Shown piece by piece: positions 39,491 to 53,725 of a DNA stretch of 64,000 nt; position 1 is the first letter of the stretch; the number at the start of each line of letters is the position of its first letter. The notes below the pieces were generated by a model that had not been told where the DNA came from, searched no databases, and saw only the letters and a list, made by a program, of their open reading frames with translations. The DNA comes from Syngnathus acus (lineage: Eukaryota; Chordata; Actinopteri; Syngnathiformes; Syngnathidae): positions 7,335,842 to 7,399,841 of the forward strand of contig NC_051090.1 of NCBI RefSeq assembly GCF_901709675.1. The letters are read 5' to 3'. The translations under genes were made by a program, and so were the position numbers.

Positions 39491-42199
39491 GTCTAATGGT
39501 AATCCCAACCAACAAGAGGCATGACACAAATATAAAAAAAGCAAACAACTGTCATTGTGACCGATCCTGTGCAGAATTCATAGGTTACACACAAGACAGA
39601 CAAAAATACATAGCAGACAAAAATCCTGTCGCCAACTGGCCCTTGAGCGCCAACTGTGGTGGACCTCCGAGAAAGTTCCACTTTATCTACTCTTTCCTTC
39701 TGTCTTCACCCCCTCAGCACCTGCAGCTGCATCCTAACAAAGCCCACACTCCTCCAAGAAGACCCTGTGATAATGAGCCTCTGCCCAGAACCACAGGAAA
39801 GCAGTAAGTAATGTCAACAGCTCGGAGCTGACCTCCTGAACGGGCCTTCTTCCCTTCTTTCTTTGACAGAGCAAAACGCTGCACCACACTGTTAGGATGA
39901 AGAGCAAAACCTGGCCTCTGGCAGTTCCTGGTGTCTAATGCTAACAGGAGGCATGCTGGGAATTCATGAACACACAATGAAATACAGACACACTAGGTAG
40001 AAGACTAAATGACTTTCACTAGATTATAAACTAAATGGCGTGTATGCCGATACCACAGAGTGTGCAGAACTGTACTGTTACTTAGTATGACTACACCCTC
40101 ACTATTTCTCCACTTTTCATTACTTTAACTATCTGTCAGTGGAGATTGGCGAGTGCAAGGTACATTTATAAGGAACTGCAAGAAGATCTCCACTTGCTTA
40201 TGATGTAAAGTTGGCACTTGGTTATCAACAGTCCTCTACCTCTGATTGTGCATGTGTTCATGTAAACAAATCAAAACCACAATCAAATTTAGTAAGAAAC
40301 TCAAGTAGTATCAATGTGCTTATACAATAGAAAATGAATGAATGTTATTGAAAAATAGCAACAATCTTCCAATGAAATGCACACTTTATACATGCACCAG
40401 ACAAATTGTGTTGACATTCAAAACCACCAAATTCTAATTTTACACAATTTACTTGGGAAATTTCTCACCAATAAATTCTGAAACATTATTTAAATGATTC
40501 ACTTCTTGGCTGCCATAGCGCAACTTTGTCGTTAATTTATGACCGCGTGGGTTTCATCTGCTAATGGACAAAACATTACTTAACAGAAAAACTGTAAACA
40601 TCGTGTGACATGTCATAAGTACATCTTTACAAAACATTCCCAGAGGAAGAGGGAACCTTTTCAAAATGCCAGCCAATGTTTTCTTTGGTAGCTAAATGCA
40701 ACATTAATCAACTGGACAAGCACCGCAATCAACAGCAAAACCCTCCGTGATGAATACGGTGACTAATCTGTGCCATTTTACAGATTGCAGCCCATGAATA
40801 ACTGGAAATGGACTAAATAGAGCTTTCAGAGTCTCTGATTAAGTTAAAGTTTAAACTTTGTGTTTCATTTTGAATTAATGGATCTCTCTATGAATAAAAA
40901 GAACAATAATAATTCGTGGAAATGTTAGAAAGCTCCCCTAACAACAAAACTTTGTTCTATTTAAATTGGGTGCCGGTGCATTGAGAAACTGAAACAAAGT
41001 TTTGTCAATTAAATCACTGATAGCGTAGTTTCTCTACATTCTGTTGATATGGAGCAACAAATCCCTGCACATATTATTACTCCCACTTATTAGGAGACTT
41101 ATAGTCAAACTGCTACCAGAAAGAAAAAAACAAACATTTTATTGTATCGTTGGTTTAAACGACCACGCATTGAGTTCATGTAAGAACTTGAAAGATGATA
41201 AAGAAAAAAGTGGGAGAAAGTTGTGTGCAGCTTAGTTGTCCTGTAGTTTATATATTATGGACAAACAGCAGTAATCATTTGGTGTTATTATAAATGAAAA
41301 GGTTTGCTAAAATGTACGTATGTCCTTACACGATGCGGTCAGCTTGTTGGGGGTGATGGCAGTCTGCACATTCCCAACATCTCCAAAAGGTTCTTCTAGC
41401 AACTCTTGGCAAATAAATACATAATCTGTTAATGAGAGTAAAGACTCTTTGACATTAGTGACGCCATTTGAAATCAATGGGGTCCACTTCAGATCCTTGT
41501 CACATCTGTCAAAATTAATTACATTCTGAGTGGATAATGGGCCATGAAATCAGGTTCCGCTCAGTACTACAGCCCCAGACTGATTATAGCCATTTATTGT
41601 AATACGCATTGGAATGCAGAAAATATTGCCATTTTTCTTTATATTCTATCGGAATAAGAAAGTTCAAGTTTGAGTTTTACAACATAATAAAATACTAGCT
41701 ATAATACAATTATTTGATGTAGAAAAAAATAGAACCATAATTATGCAGTCATGAGAGAACAGGATGAAGGCCTTCAACAAACTTGTCCCACAAAGTGGAA
41801 GCATAGGATTTGCCAAGATTCCACAATAAGAAAAAACAAACCAAAAATAATAACTTTAATAATGTTGGTGGTGTTAATGTCCAACACTTTCAAACATGTC
41901 TCATTTTCCATCAATTCCAGAAAATGATCAATTATAACCCAGAGTTATAGAAAACCACCAAATTCAAAAACCCAATGCACAACCTTACCAACTTCCCAAA
42001 ATGGACCTAAGCTCCCATTCGTAATTATCTTGTGGGCTTCTGTGGCGTGTATGGTGTTGTGGAAGTACATTACGCCACCCTGATAGATGTCATTCACATG
42101 GCTCAGAAATTATGAATATGAATTATTTTCTCTCCTCAACTGGAAACTTTGTAGGTATATTTAAATATACGGTGCCTTCTGCCCCCATCTAATTCCGGA

Positions 42200-42370
42200 A
42201 AAAGTAGTTGGCGGGTGAACAGTCTCAATAAGATCATGATTTACTTAGAACAACCAAGAGGTGCAGTCTGACTCTGAAGCCATTCATGACAGTCTAACTT
42301 AATTAGACCAAGTGGAGGCCTGTCCAGGCCTGCCAAGAAGATCACGGATCACACTAGGTTAACTGAAGCA
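42200..42370. promoter_or_regulatory. Candidate conserved non-coding block
   Basis: Complex sequence with CTAACTTAATTAGACCAAGT and a short near-palindrome, GGCCTGTCCAGGCC. Not coding. Confidence 0.22.
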
Positions 42371-45300
42371 TAGTATATGCTATTTTTGACAGGCGTTGTG
42401 CTTCATCTCAGCATACTGGGACTCTATCTTTCCTCTTTTTGTTCCTTGAATCAGTCGATATGTCTAAATATACCACATAATTAATCTGTGCCCCACTGAA
42501 GTAGCCTGAAGCTGCATCAGAGACAGTATCTATGACAAATCTAGGGCATTGTGAATCTTAATAGGAGCGGATAGTGGTCAATCTCAACGCACCTTGTCAC
42601 AAAAATTCTAACTCTGCTCTGTGTTGCATTGTATTCTTTGAAACTTTGCAGAATAGTTGGTCTTCAAAAATATGTTAAACATGGCCTAATAATACAGATG
42701 ATGTTCAAAATGATAATTTAATCATTTTTAATAATAATAATTTACAAATAATTCAATTTGTGGAGCTTACCATATCACATTTATTTGAGAACTCTAAACT
42801 GTTTCTCTCTACCAACAGAATGCTTCGTTAAGAGCCGTGGGAAATGAGTTTTGTGTTATACAAATTCAACTATTTACTGCAGACTTTGTCAAACGTACAA
42901 TTGTGGTCGTAAGCAAACGCGTCTGACAAGGAAATTAAAAATCAGTGACTGGGAGACTTTCAAACAAGCAAACGTATTCGGCATCAGAATAATAGTTTTC
43001 CTTCTCTCAGATCTGCTTGACAGCCGGTCCAGTCCAGGCCCACTTTAATTTCCTGTCAATCACCCATATTTTTTAATAAAATCTAAATTGCTTTTTTTTG
43101 GAGCCTCAAACCTGAAGCACACTTTATCTCCAAAGTGTTGTAGCTAAAGTCAAAGTCAAACAGAATTTTTAGTTATTTGCCTCTCTTTCTGTTTGAAGCA
43201 GAGCTACCTCCAGTTTTCTGAAGCATTTAAAGTTGAATGGTAAACACACACATTTTAAGATCTGGCTTGAGCGGCTGACATGAGTCAAATTTCGTTTCAT
43301 TACATTACATCAGCATTTTTATCGCGCTGATAATCTTTATAGATCTGCACTCACGAGTCAAACTGCATGGAATTAGTTGCATAGACCAGAGTGATGATCA
43401 TGATATTATTGTGTCTAAATGTGGGGACTTTGCAATATTTTGTGGTCTACCAAAAACGTATCACCCTGATTGGGCATGAAGCTGGCCCCTGCAAAACAAA
43501 TCTGCAAAAGCTGAGCGGGAAGAGGTAAAATCTTTTCTATGGATTCAAGCAAGCTGGAAAAAACTTTGCCATCCTAAATTAATAATTTAATCCTCAAAGT
43601 ATTCCACAAAGCTGCTCACCAGGTGGCAAGACTCCCAACAGCTGCTTCATGTGCTATCAAAGATTGGATTGTGATTTTCTTCAAATGTTGGCAAAACTGT
43701 AGCCGGATGATAACATTGTGGTGAGTACAAGACGACATGCCAGCAGACATTCTCTGTTACTGTCTTTTTTAGCTTTGTGGTGAAAACAGTGGTGTTCCAC
43801 ATGAAAGAGGAGAGGCGTACATTGAAGAGAAAGTTCCACACCTGGAAAATGTTTCTGCAGTTTTTTGACATTGCTTCATTGTTCAACATCAGTCTTATGC
43901 TTACCGACATCCCGTGTAGGTAAGTAGTAGTTTACTGATCTACTTTCTAAGTTAAGGATGATAATTTAAATGCCTGTACACCTGATGAGTTTTTGTTTTT
44001 TTTATCAATTGCGTCTAAAGATTGTGTAACAGAAGAATGATCATGCCGTCATTTTTGTCAAGCCGGTTTCCTTCTGTTTAAGAAAAAAATATAATTAAAA
44101 TTTGAGCCAAATTTAATTCAATGCCTTATTTATTTATTTAAGCTCTCTGGTTTCTGCATTTGATACATATTGTTGCCACTTCTGTTGGGAGGAAAAGGGA
44201 CTTCATTTGTTTTGACATAAGCCCACACTCAAACAAGTAAAGCTACAGCTAAATATAAACTTCATTATACACTTCATGCCACTGCGGTTTCATTGAGACA
44301 AGCAGAAGAAAAATGGCAGAGGTACAGAGGTTGCATCAGAACAAAACATGTTTGTACGTGTACAACTGCATTCTCATGAATATATTCTCATGTTAAAATT
44401 GTATTTTCAAATCTAAAATGACAAAACAGTCACAGTGAACTCGGCATTGGTCACTGTTATTTTTAGGAGGATTCAGTGAAAGTCACACCAACTTGAAAAT
44501 ATCAGATGGGTGGGAGATGAGTAAATTAAGTAACTTATGCAACCAAAATAAAATGGGAATCCACCTTTTCTCACTCATTTTGATATTTTTCATCATTTCT
44601 CATTGAATAATGCATAGCTCTCTTATAAAATTAATAGTTATATGTATGAGGAGGGTGAGGAAGAGTACAGTTGGTTCCCAATTTAAGGATTAGAATTGTT
44701 CACCTTTAGCTGAGATCTGTTCTCTGGCATCCTAAATAAGTAAAATACTGTAAGCGGCATTATGTACGTACTTCTTGCAGTCACTGAGCTACACTAAGTA
44801 CTTAAAAATGTCAGAAGATGCTATATGACCACAAGCATATATTTAGATAAATGTCCAACATTTCTGTATTAATGAAAATTTGGAGAAATTTAGATGAGAC
44901 TTGTGATTTATATTTGTATTGCGTAATGTAAATGATACATGTGAGAAATAAAGCTGGTAGCGTTTGGACAAGACACCATGCAAAGGACCCGCGTCACATC
45001 TCTGTTGTCCCTTTGTGGGCACTAGAACTGAATGTATTTGACAGAGGAGATTTACTGCATAACACAATTTTCACTCTGCCATGATGCGTGCGTAAAAAGT
45101 GATGAAATGAGTACCGAGGGTTGAGGGTGGTATGTAGAAACAGATTCATAATGCATCAAGCCCTCTTTCATTTCCGTGCACTTATTAAAGAGAGATACCG
45201 TGGGAGGGAAATGATGGCGCTGCCCGGGAAGTCTACACTACATCTTCCCACTCAACAGAGGGGTGAGGGTGCGCCAAAGCCTGCAGGCTGACAACGATCC

Positions 45301-45689
45301 CCAAATAAACACATCTGCAGGCAATCCAAGCTAAATTGTATTAACCCCCTTTATACAATATAATAGAAAAAGACACACATTCCCACACATTCTGATAGAA
45401 ACCCGAGGATTACTGAGTACTTATACACCAAACTCTGTAAAATGAGTTGGACCTGCATTTGACACCTCTGTGCATTTGGAATGTGGGATAAGAGCATTCA
45501 AAAAAGTACTATACTGCCATTACAAACCATTCTAATTTTTTTAATCAAAAATTACATCTCAATTTCACCACCACTCTAGGTCTTGAAGCATCACTCATAC
45601 TTAAGGAGCAAATCTGATGGGGTCAAGGATGAAGGTAGACTGTCAAAATGGAGGCACTATGATTTAATCTGGAGATCAGATTAACGCTT

Positions 45690-45910
45690 ACGCAAATTAA
45701 TCAAGTCTCTCGTCGACTCCCTCTGCCAACAGCTACAGTATGCCGAAGCAACCTAATGTGATCGTGTCTATTCACATACCCAGCAACACATGTTCCGGAG
45801 CAACCGTGGCTAATTAGATGAAATGCATTTGTCCGTGCAGCCTGGGCGGGAAGTCGAGTATAAATGACTCTGACTGCACCCACTTGAAATGAATTCAGCC
45901 TCATCTCAAA
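45690..45910. promoter_or_regulatory. Candidate conserved non-coding block
   Basis: Low-repeat sequence including GCAACCTAATGTGATCGTGT and CGTGGCTAATTAGATGAAAT (TAATTAG homeodomain core), then GGGAAGTCGAGTATAAATGA. Possibly paired with a similar block at 45180-45320. Function inferred. Confidence 0.25.
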
Positions 45911-48639
45911 ACTGCATTTTTTCTCCTTTTAATGCCACCTAAGTGGTATTTCGACCCAATGACACACCTACAAGCAGACCATTTATTTTGCAAGAATACC
46001 ACATTTTAAAAATGCATGTAAAGCACCCAATTAGCAATGTATGGTAATGCTGACATTTTACTTTTTTTGCATTAACTAACATCACTCTTACTTCTGTGAG
46101 TCGGCCGCTCTCTCAAGTCATTTATGTTTCCCAGTAATGCCTCAATTAAAATTTAAGAGTCAACACAGATCACTGCGATGCACATTTTATGCTATACGTG
46201 ATATTTAAGACTTGGCTTCATTTGCATAACAGGATACAGTTAAGTTAACATCAAATCAAGCTTGGCTTATGGTCTTAAGGTCAGCATTGTCATGATCTAT
46301 TACAGAAAAAATAAGTCTAACCGTTTTAATGAGTGAGATAGTGAGACTGATTTATATAATTGTTATAATTGTCATATAATTGTTTTACTTTGTAGCGCAA
46401 ATCAACTTTTCTTCTGTTACTTTGTGTGTTTTTAAAGGCACATCTTTGGTGGGACATTTTATTACTTCAATATATTCAACACCCTTGTCCCATATTTCAT
46501 CATCCTTTCATATTGTTGGCCCACACTTATCTGCACACTTAAAGTGATCATGTACATTTAATGGATTTTTGCCAGCCCTTACTCAGAAATACAAATATAG
46601 CTGTATATGAAGATATATTCAAAGCACATTAGATGGACGAGCAGCAATGAAAAATGAACAGCAGTGGAATGTTTCATCTTTACTCTATCTCATCATGCCC
46701 GTTTTTTTTTTTATTCATATACATCCAGACTTTCCTGCTCTAGCTTGTTCTCTTTAAAATTTCCCTTTGAATGTGCGTTTTATCAGTCCCAAATATCATA
46801 ATTTCTTCTTTTAATTGCTTCATCTCAAGAATGTGCTTTAAAAACATCTCATGAAGATGTACAGTTATTCCAGGGTGCCCCCCCTCCCGCCCACTCCCGT
46901 ACCCCTGATAGCTCTTTTCCTCGCCGCGCTATCGACGAGCTCGCTCCTCTTATAGACATGATCTGACAGGAAATCTTTGAGAGGCATCACTGCGCTAACT
47001 GTCCAGAGAGTTTGACTGTCTCTTCCTACTGGAGGAGAAGCTCAATGCTGGTCTCCTATTACTCCAAACACATCAAGGACCCTTTCTCTCCTTCCTCCTA
47101 CCCTCTTCTTTCTTTATTCCTCTTCCACTCTCTTTTGTTCTTACCCCTCATCTGCTCTCAGCGTTCCGGCCTGTCAAAAAGGGCCTGCTATTCAGCACCT
47201 TCTCTTTGGGACTGTACGATAACACACACACATGCACAATTCTAACAGAATCCACCTTCATACAGCACTTGTACACAACAACCCCTCATGCACTAAAAAT
47301 TTTTTTCTTGCACCCACAAATGACTTGCACAAATAAAACTTTCCAACTACACTAAGAGGATGTTCTTCTGCTTGATGTCAGCATTCTTCTCAAAAATGCT
47401 GATGCTTTCCATACGCTAATCAGGATCAAATGTATTACAGACGCTAATTTAGCCAGCTGTCACCTTCTCCGTGGTAGAGTTGACACAAATTATTTTCCTT
47501 TATGAAAACCTCTTGTCAATCTGCATCATTGGCTGGAATTTTACCAATCATTAACTATAATTTGACGACGCCCGGCGAATCACGTTGGCTGACAGGTGTC
47601 CAATGATGAGTTGGAAATAATTCCTTTGAGATTTTGAATGCGAGCTTGCAAATGCGTATGCAGGTGCGACCGCAGCTGCATTTCCAAATCCTTCGCAACA
47701 TAATGTGAATACTAAGGACGATCAAATATATATTTGCAAAGCAGGAAAACAAGGGCAATAAAATGTACAATAATTATTGCATTACAGTCTTTCAAAATTC
47801 TGCATTGTATATTAATAGACACTGATTTCTCTGTGTTGGGCTATTCAAAACAAGCATATTTCAAATGACTTCGCAACAAGCAATACAAACTGCCATATAT
47901 CATTTGCAGAAGGATGTAAAAAGAGTTTGGTTTGTTATTTGGTAAATTAATTCACTCAATATGCATCTAGTATGATATAATATGATATTGAATGATATCT
48001 CTTTTCTTGAGCTGCATTTACAAATAGCAGAAATTTCAGTCTAAAACAGAATGTAAAATCTCTTTTGGGAAATACAATTGGCAGCTTGATGCTATTGATG
48101 TGTACAAATGTATTTCCCTGCTCTTTTGATGATACAACGCATTGAGAAGCTACAGTGGGAGACTCACAGTTCAAGTCCAGTTACTGCTGCTGATCACGTG
48201 TGCGTTTGCCAGAGAAAGTTAAATCATGCCTCCATAAAAAGTGTAAAAGGCTTCCATAAAAAACCTTCAATGATGTAAATTAAAAAAAAAAAGAGTACAG
48301 TAAATTTATATATTTATGTTTGCATTGTTAAAAAGCAAATCATGGGAGTTTGTCAGTTTTGCCAAGAGCCTCTCAAATATTCTCTTTCATTTCTTGTCTG
48401 CATCCTCTCTTTGTTTTATGTGAGTTGCAGATTTTTTTTCCTTTTGTTTATAATCATCCAGTTCAGTTACATTAGGCTAAGGCAAACTTAATGGTAATAG
48501 CAACACCTATTTGTTAAAGCACTTCGGGTGGAGGGTCAAATAAAGTGATTTCAGTGTTTAGTTGTTTCTCACTTGTGTTAAAATTTAACTTCACAACTTC
48601 TCTTTATGCTTCTACTGTATACACTATACTCACAAATCT

Positions 48640-49700
48640 ATGATTTTATTTGTAGCTTTCAGTAATGCCCTCTCGGAGAAGGAAATAAATCATTTTGGAG
48701 TCGGCTTCTTAAGTTTTCTTCTCGGCACCGTCTTAATTGCATTAAGAATTAATGGCCCATTCACATGCCAAAGCTGGCCACCAGACACCGGTTACACGGC
48801 TCTTCCTGCTGGGCCCGATGCCACGCAGCGGGCCCGAGAGTGCCTGCCGAGCACCAGCCACTATCGCACTTCTGCCCGGGGGTTAGAAACTTTGCGGCAT
48901 ACATATGCATGAGGATCGCTCATATCTCCCCAAAGGCGGCCATATCTCACCATTAGTCGCTCTCCAAAGTCTTTGGTGGTGCACAGTATTGACTTTTGGA
49001 ATAATATCTGGCAATCCCCGATGTGATTTATGATGATGTGCATTATCGATCACTTAAGAAGATATTTAGGTATTCAGAGTAAAAAGTGATGTTCTCATTA
49101 TGCTGATGGTGTGAGGTACCAGGCCAAGATGAACGGGAGGAAGTGAGCTCGCACATTAAGGGCGAGGTAATTAGCACATCGGCGCTCCCTTTCACCGCTC
49201 TCCCGCTGCTGAGGCAGGACTGGCTTGCCTTAGCGTTAGCACAAATTGATACTGTGGCCCCACAGGTGGGAAACAAGCTCTCATCACCTCATCACCCCAG
49301 AGGATATGAGACACAACAACATATATTAAACCACTATTTCGCAGCATGGGGCTGGTGTCTTCATGAGATATTTTACTCTTTATAGAGCCCATGGGGGACA
49401 CACAAAATCCAATACGAGTTTGCTTTTAGAGGAGGAGGCATGCACTACATACAAACAACTGGGATTTCAAGTGCTTCTTCTTGCCACAGGCAAAAAAAGT
49501 GACAAGCCTTCGAAATGCTTAGGGCAAATGCATCAGCGCCGGCGATGCCGCGGGCTCGGAGACAGTAGGATTGGAATGGAATGACCTGCTGCAGTTTAAG
49601 GGCTAACGTTGCAGAGTGAGAAGAATACATTTCACTGTGTTCATTTGTCCTTCTACATGCTTTAGGGAATTGGGACAAGAAATCATCATAAACAAGAGCA
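48640..49700. promoter_or_regulatory. Candidate conserved regulatory block (GC-richer)
   Basis: About 1 kb that stands out from the AT-rich surroundings. It has high sequence complexity, few simple repeats and many CpG-containing words (GGGCCCGATGCCACGCAGCG near 48807). Homeodomain-type cores include CTTAATTGCATTAAGAATTA (48731-48750) and GGTAATTAGCACA (49166). The open frames here (60-90 codons) lack any known domain and disagree between strands. It resembles a cluster of vertebrate conserved non-coding enhancers. Inference only. Confidence 0.35.
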
Positions 49701-52700
49701 CTTAGAGAGCACAGACATCTGTTGAGGCAGATTTTATTTTTTTCTCCGAGAAGTGAGGATTTTTTTATTTTTATATTTTAATAGCTCAAAGCAGGTAATC
49801 GTTCATGTGGATTAAGAACTGGGAGAAAATAATACACGGTATAAATATGTAATCGTCCTTTTGCCCTACATGCAGCAATTTTTGTTTGAACAGGATTCAA
49901 AAGTGACAATCCAAAAATTATTCCTAATTGAGTTGATATGAATTAAATATAGTGAGAAATTTAAATGGAGACTGTTGATACTTACCTAACTGCAAAGCAA
50001 TTTTACACTACATGGGCAAACCCCAAAAAGTAAAAGTAGAAAAGCTTGAAGAAATCAAACTTTGCTCGTGGGGGGGTAAAAGTAAGAAACAATCACAACA
50101 CTTTGTACAGCTGTTAATGTCTTTAACATAACATTTGACAAGACATCTTTGTGAGAAAGCCTTGGCTGGACTTGGTGGAACCAGCATCATTAGTGTCTGT
50201 CTCCCAGGGGTGGCATGTGTGGAAATTACTGCCCTAATCAATAAGCAAAGTCCAAGTGTTGAAATATTTATCCAGCCGGAGCTTCATGCTTGCGGTGAAC
50301 CGTCTGAGCACTCTTCCTGCACCTTAAAGGGTTATTCAGAGAGCCATATATGCCGAAGAGTACACCTTGAAATCAATGGGGTGCCACTCACAGACTGAGT
50401 GCTGAGTGTTGCAGAAGCCCATTAATTTATTTTCAGTGTGGGGCGGAAAACAAAGCAGGGAGCGGACGTTGGCGGAAAGTGAACTTGGAAATGGTTCTGC
50501 CCTTATATTGGCTTTTATAACTTTGATGTAATAGCTAACAACACAACTGTATTTAGCTTTATCTAACACTAAACCACCGGCAATCAAAACATTTTCAAAT
50601 CATACATTTTACATTTAAATGTCTATAAAATTGAATATAGAATCAATGTCGTGGGGGTTCAAATACAGTGCCATTCATCTTTTAAAGACACACAAACCAA
50701 TGTTTTGCAAAGTAGAAAAAATGCACTGTTTAACATGACATTTTAAATACTGGAAATTAACTGTATAAAAGATCAGAATATTTGCAACGACATCATGTTG
50801 CGACACTCTCTGCAAGACATCCTTTCAGCTTCAAGACTTTGCTTGTTATCTCGCGTTATCTTCCCGCAGAGCATGTTACGGACGATTAAAAGCTCTGTGT
50901 GCTACTCGAGCTAACATCTCGTTAGACGAGAGAACCCATTTGTATTGCTTATACCTTCATTGTTAAGAGTCCACAAAGGATGACAGCTGACTTCGCCTCC
51001 TCAGCTTGAAGTGCTTGGCTGAAGCCTCAACTCATTACATCGCCATAAAAAAGTGGCTCTCGTTTGTTCATATTTTTTGGAGTCAAAAGCGCATATAGAA
51101 GTTTGTCTTGCTGCAAAATAAAGTGGTTAAGAGGGCTTAATTCTAAATAGAGAAGAATGGCCATTTGCTCAAAAATTACAAAATTTACTAAAGATGACCA
51201 ACATGTACAAGAAATAATAGTGATCTATTGAAAGGAGGAAAAAATGGCTTGTAAGCAAATTTTCAATTGCCAAATAAATTTTAGATTCATTAAAATCCAC
51301 TCCAACCTGGATTCATCAATACTAGAGATTATAGATCACCCAGGCAAATTGTGTATTTAAGAGATATTGTAAAAAATACATTTTTCTAATATATGCAATC
51401 ATTTTTATTTGATTACTGATAATTAGGTACTTGGACTATTCAAATAGTTGCACTCAATTATTTGAATTCTGACAACACGTGTGCAAGGCAGTTTGCAAAC
51501 ATTCGGCTGTGTGGTAAAACACACAATTCTATATTCCTCTTTCTCCTGTTCAGCATCAGTCCTTACAACTTGTAAGTTACAAGTCATCAAAGTTACAAGT
51601 GCACCAATGTTTTTGTTGATATAAAAACATACTAGCTAGCTGTTCACCTGCTCTGTAATTCCATATGAACTTCTGAACCACTCAACTATGGGCTATTAAC
51701 AATTTGTTATTGTCAACGTTCAAAACAAGACCAACTGTGTTTATTATCTTTTAGAGAAGAGGTTCAAGCAATTGTTCGAGTTTGGGATTCAAGAGGGTAA
51801 TTGGAAGATATTGACTAACAACTTTCACTGTCTGTGTTGATTATTTCTGCTTTACTCCTCATTAACTGGGAGGTCTTCATTATCACAGAGTTGCAATAGG
51901 CCAGGAAACATTGTTAAATTAACATTAGCAATGTCCCTAATTGTCAGCTGTTTGCTTTGTCACATTACATTTTCCAGGCCAGTTAAGAAGCTGTCTCCTC
52001 TTAATTTAAACCGTAATGCTTTTTCGATACGGGGAGGCCGTAAAGCATGAAGTGTGTGGAGTGCTACTTGCTTAACCACTTCTCGGAGTCTGTTCACACA
52101 TCTGAATAAAAAACACGGCAGGCATGAGGAAAACATTGCCTTGCATGCCGGACCGCAATCAGGCTCTGAGATCAAGAGTGGCAAGGGGCCGTCTGTCGGA
52201 TGCCAAAGGAACGTGCCGCACAGATGGCATCTGCATCTCATTCTGTCCACAGCGTTGACCCTTTTACAGAAAATATGCAGCGTGAGCAATGCAGTGTGTG
52301 CATAGAGAAGATAATTGAATGATCTTTAACGTCTGCCTGTGTTTATATTTTCACTTCTTGGGCACTTGCAAGTGACGTGTGCATTTCTGTAATTGAGGTC
52401 AGTTGCAGAGAGGATGGGTGTCATCTACAATGTCTTTAGTGGTTTAAAGTGGATGTGATCCAAGGCACACTTTGGCTCAACACCCAATCAAAGTTCATCT
52501 CACCATGGTGTCAATGTTATCTGATTGGCATCAGCCGGATCAGACCACCTCAGTGTATCACTGCTTGAAGGGTTTTATGGAATCTCTTCTGCAGTAGAAA
52601 AGATGGATAGACACGTATTTATACGGGTTTGGCAGTTGAGCACTTCATTTTGGTCACGGAATATTTTGATTATTTCTACAGTCACCTCTTTGCCTTCACG

Positions 52701-52957
52701 TGAACCTTTGGTACTCGTGTTGTGATGGCAACATAGAAGTACAAAAAGCTTAAGAAAAATCTCAAACATTTGTTTTGATTTAGGTTTTGTGACTTCAGGT
52801 GTTTTTTTTTTTTCTGTTGGTGTTCAATAAAGAAAAACAAACTCCTTAACACAGCTTTGAGCTTGACTATGTGTACACAAAAGGCCTGCTTGTTCTCTTT
52901 TAGATTTTGGTATCTGATATTTAACCTGCTTTAGGTTAGGAGCACAGCATGCACACT

Positions 52958-52971
52958 CCCCCCCCCCCCCC
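52958..52971. repeat. C14 homopolymer
   Basis: Fourteen consecutive C, about 210 bases before the G24 run. Confidence 0.9.
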
Positions 52972-53183
52972 TAAAAAGAACTAGCCACTTTCCTTCCTTT
53001 GAATATCCTGCTTTGTAAAACAGACATAAGGCAAAGCATAGAACGTGCAACACAACACAAGATTAAAAGACAAACTTTTTCATTAGCAGGTCACTACACA
53101 ATAACCAAAAAGTTAAGAGTGGAAGAGGTAAGAGCAGGTCAAAGAAACAGTTAAGAATGAAAAATACTCTACATCATTGAACC

Positions 53184-53207
53184 GGGGGGGGGGGGGGGGG
53201 GGGGGGG
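53184..53207. repeat. G24 homopolymer
   Basis: Twenty-four consecutive G. Length may be inexact because long homopolymers are hard to sequence. Confidence 0.9.
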
Positions 53208-53725
53208 AAGAACAGGAAGTAAAATCTCAAACAGAAACAGACCAGGCAAGGCAATTTGATCTTAATTAGCATGAAGTCAGGCTGCTGTACACACTCGTTC
53301 TGTTCATTCCATTGTTCATTACTGGCTCCTTCATGACTTCCTGACTTTAGAGAATCTTTACCACAACAATTCTCTGCTGATGCTAATTAAAAGCCTTACA
53401 GACTCAGAAAGCCTTCTTGCGCATGATTACGTTTCATAGAAGCTATAACATACGCGTATATTTTACAGCCTGAGACCTGTAAAATGGCTTAAGTACGCGT
53501 AACAATGTGTGCAAATTGTAATATTTATGAGTAGATATAAATGTTATTTAAGTTGCAAGGCTTCATAAAGATGAATAAATTATTGTTTTCGGTGCGATAT
53601 ATAACATTACTGGATTAAATTTTACATTGCTATGCATACTTACCAACTACTTGGGTATTCTCTACTCCTCTTAGGGTCAAATTGTTTTTGCTCTTCTTCA
53701 CATGTGAGGTCAACTGTGTTTTTTT

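Larger units (their letters stand above)
33796..53725. other. Non-coding, no gene found
   Basis: Holds the Tc1/mariner end, two possible repeat blocks (36705 and 39230), the G/T-rich block at 38330-38640 and enhancer-like blocks. No exon-like conserved protein is recognisable. A 121-codon frame at 37195-37560 is domain-free. Confidence 0.62.
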
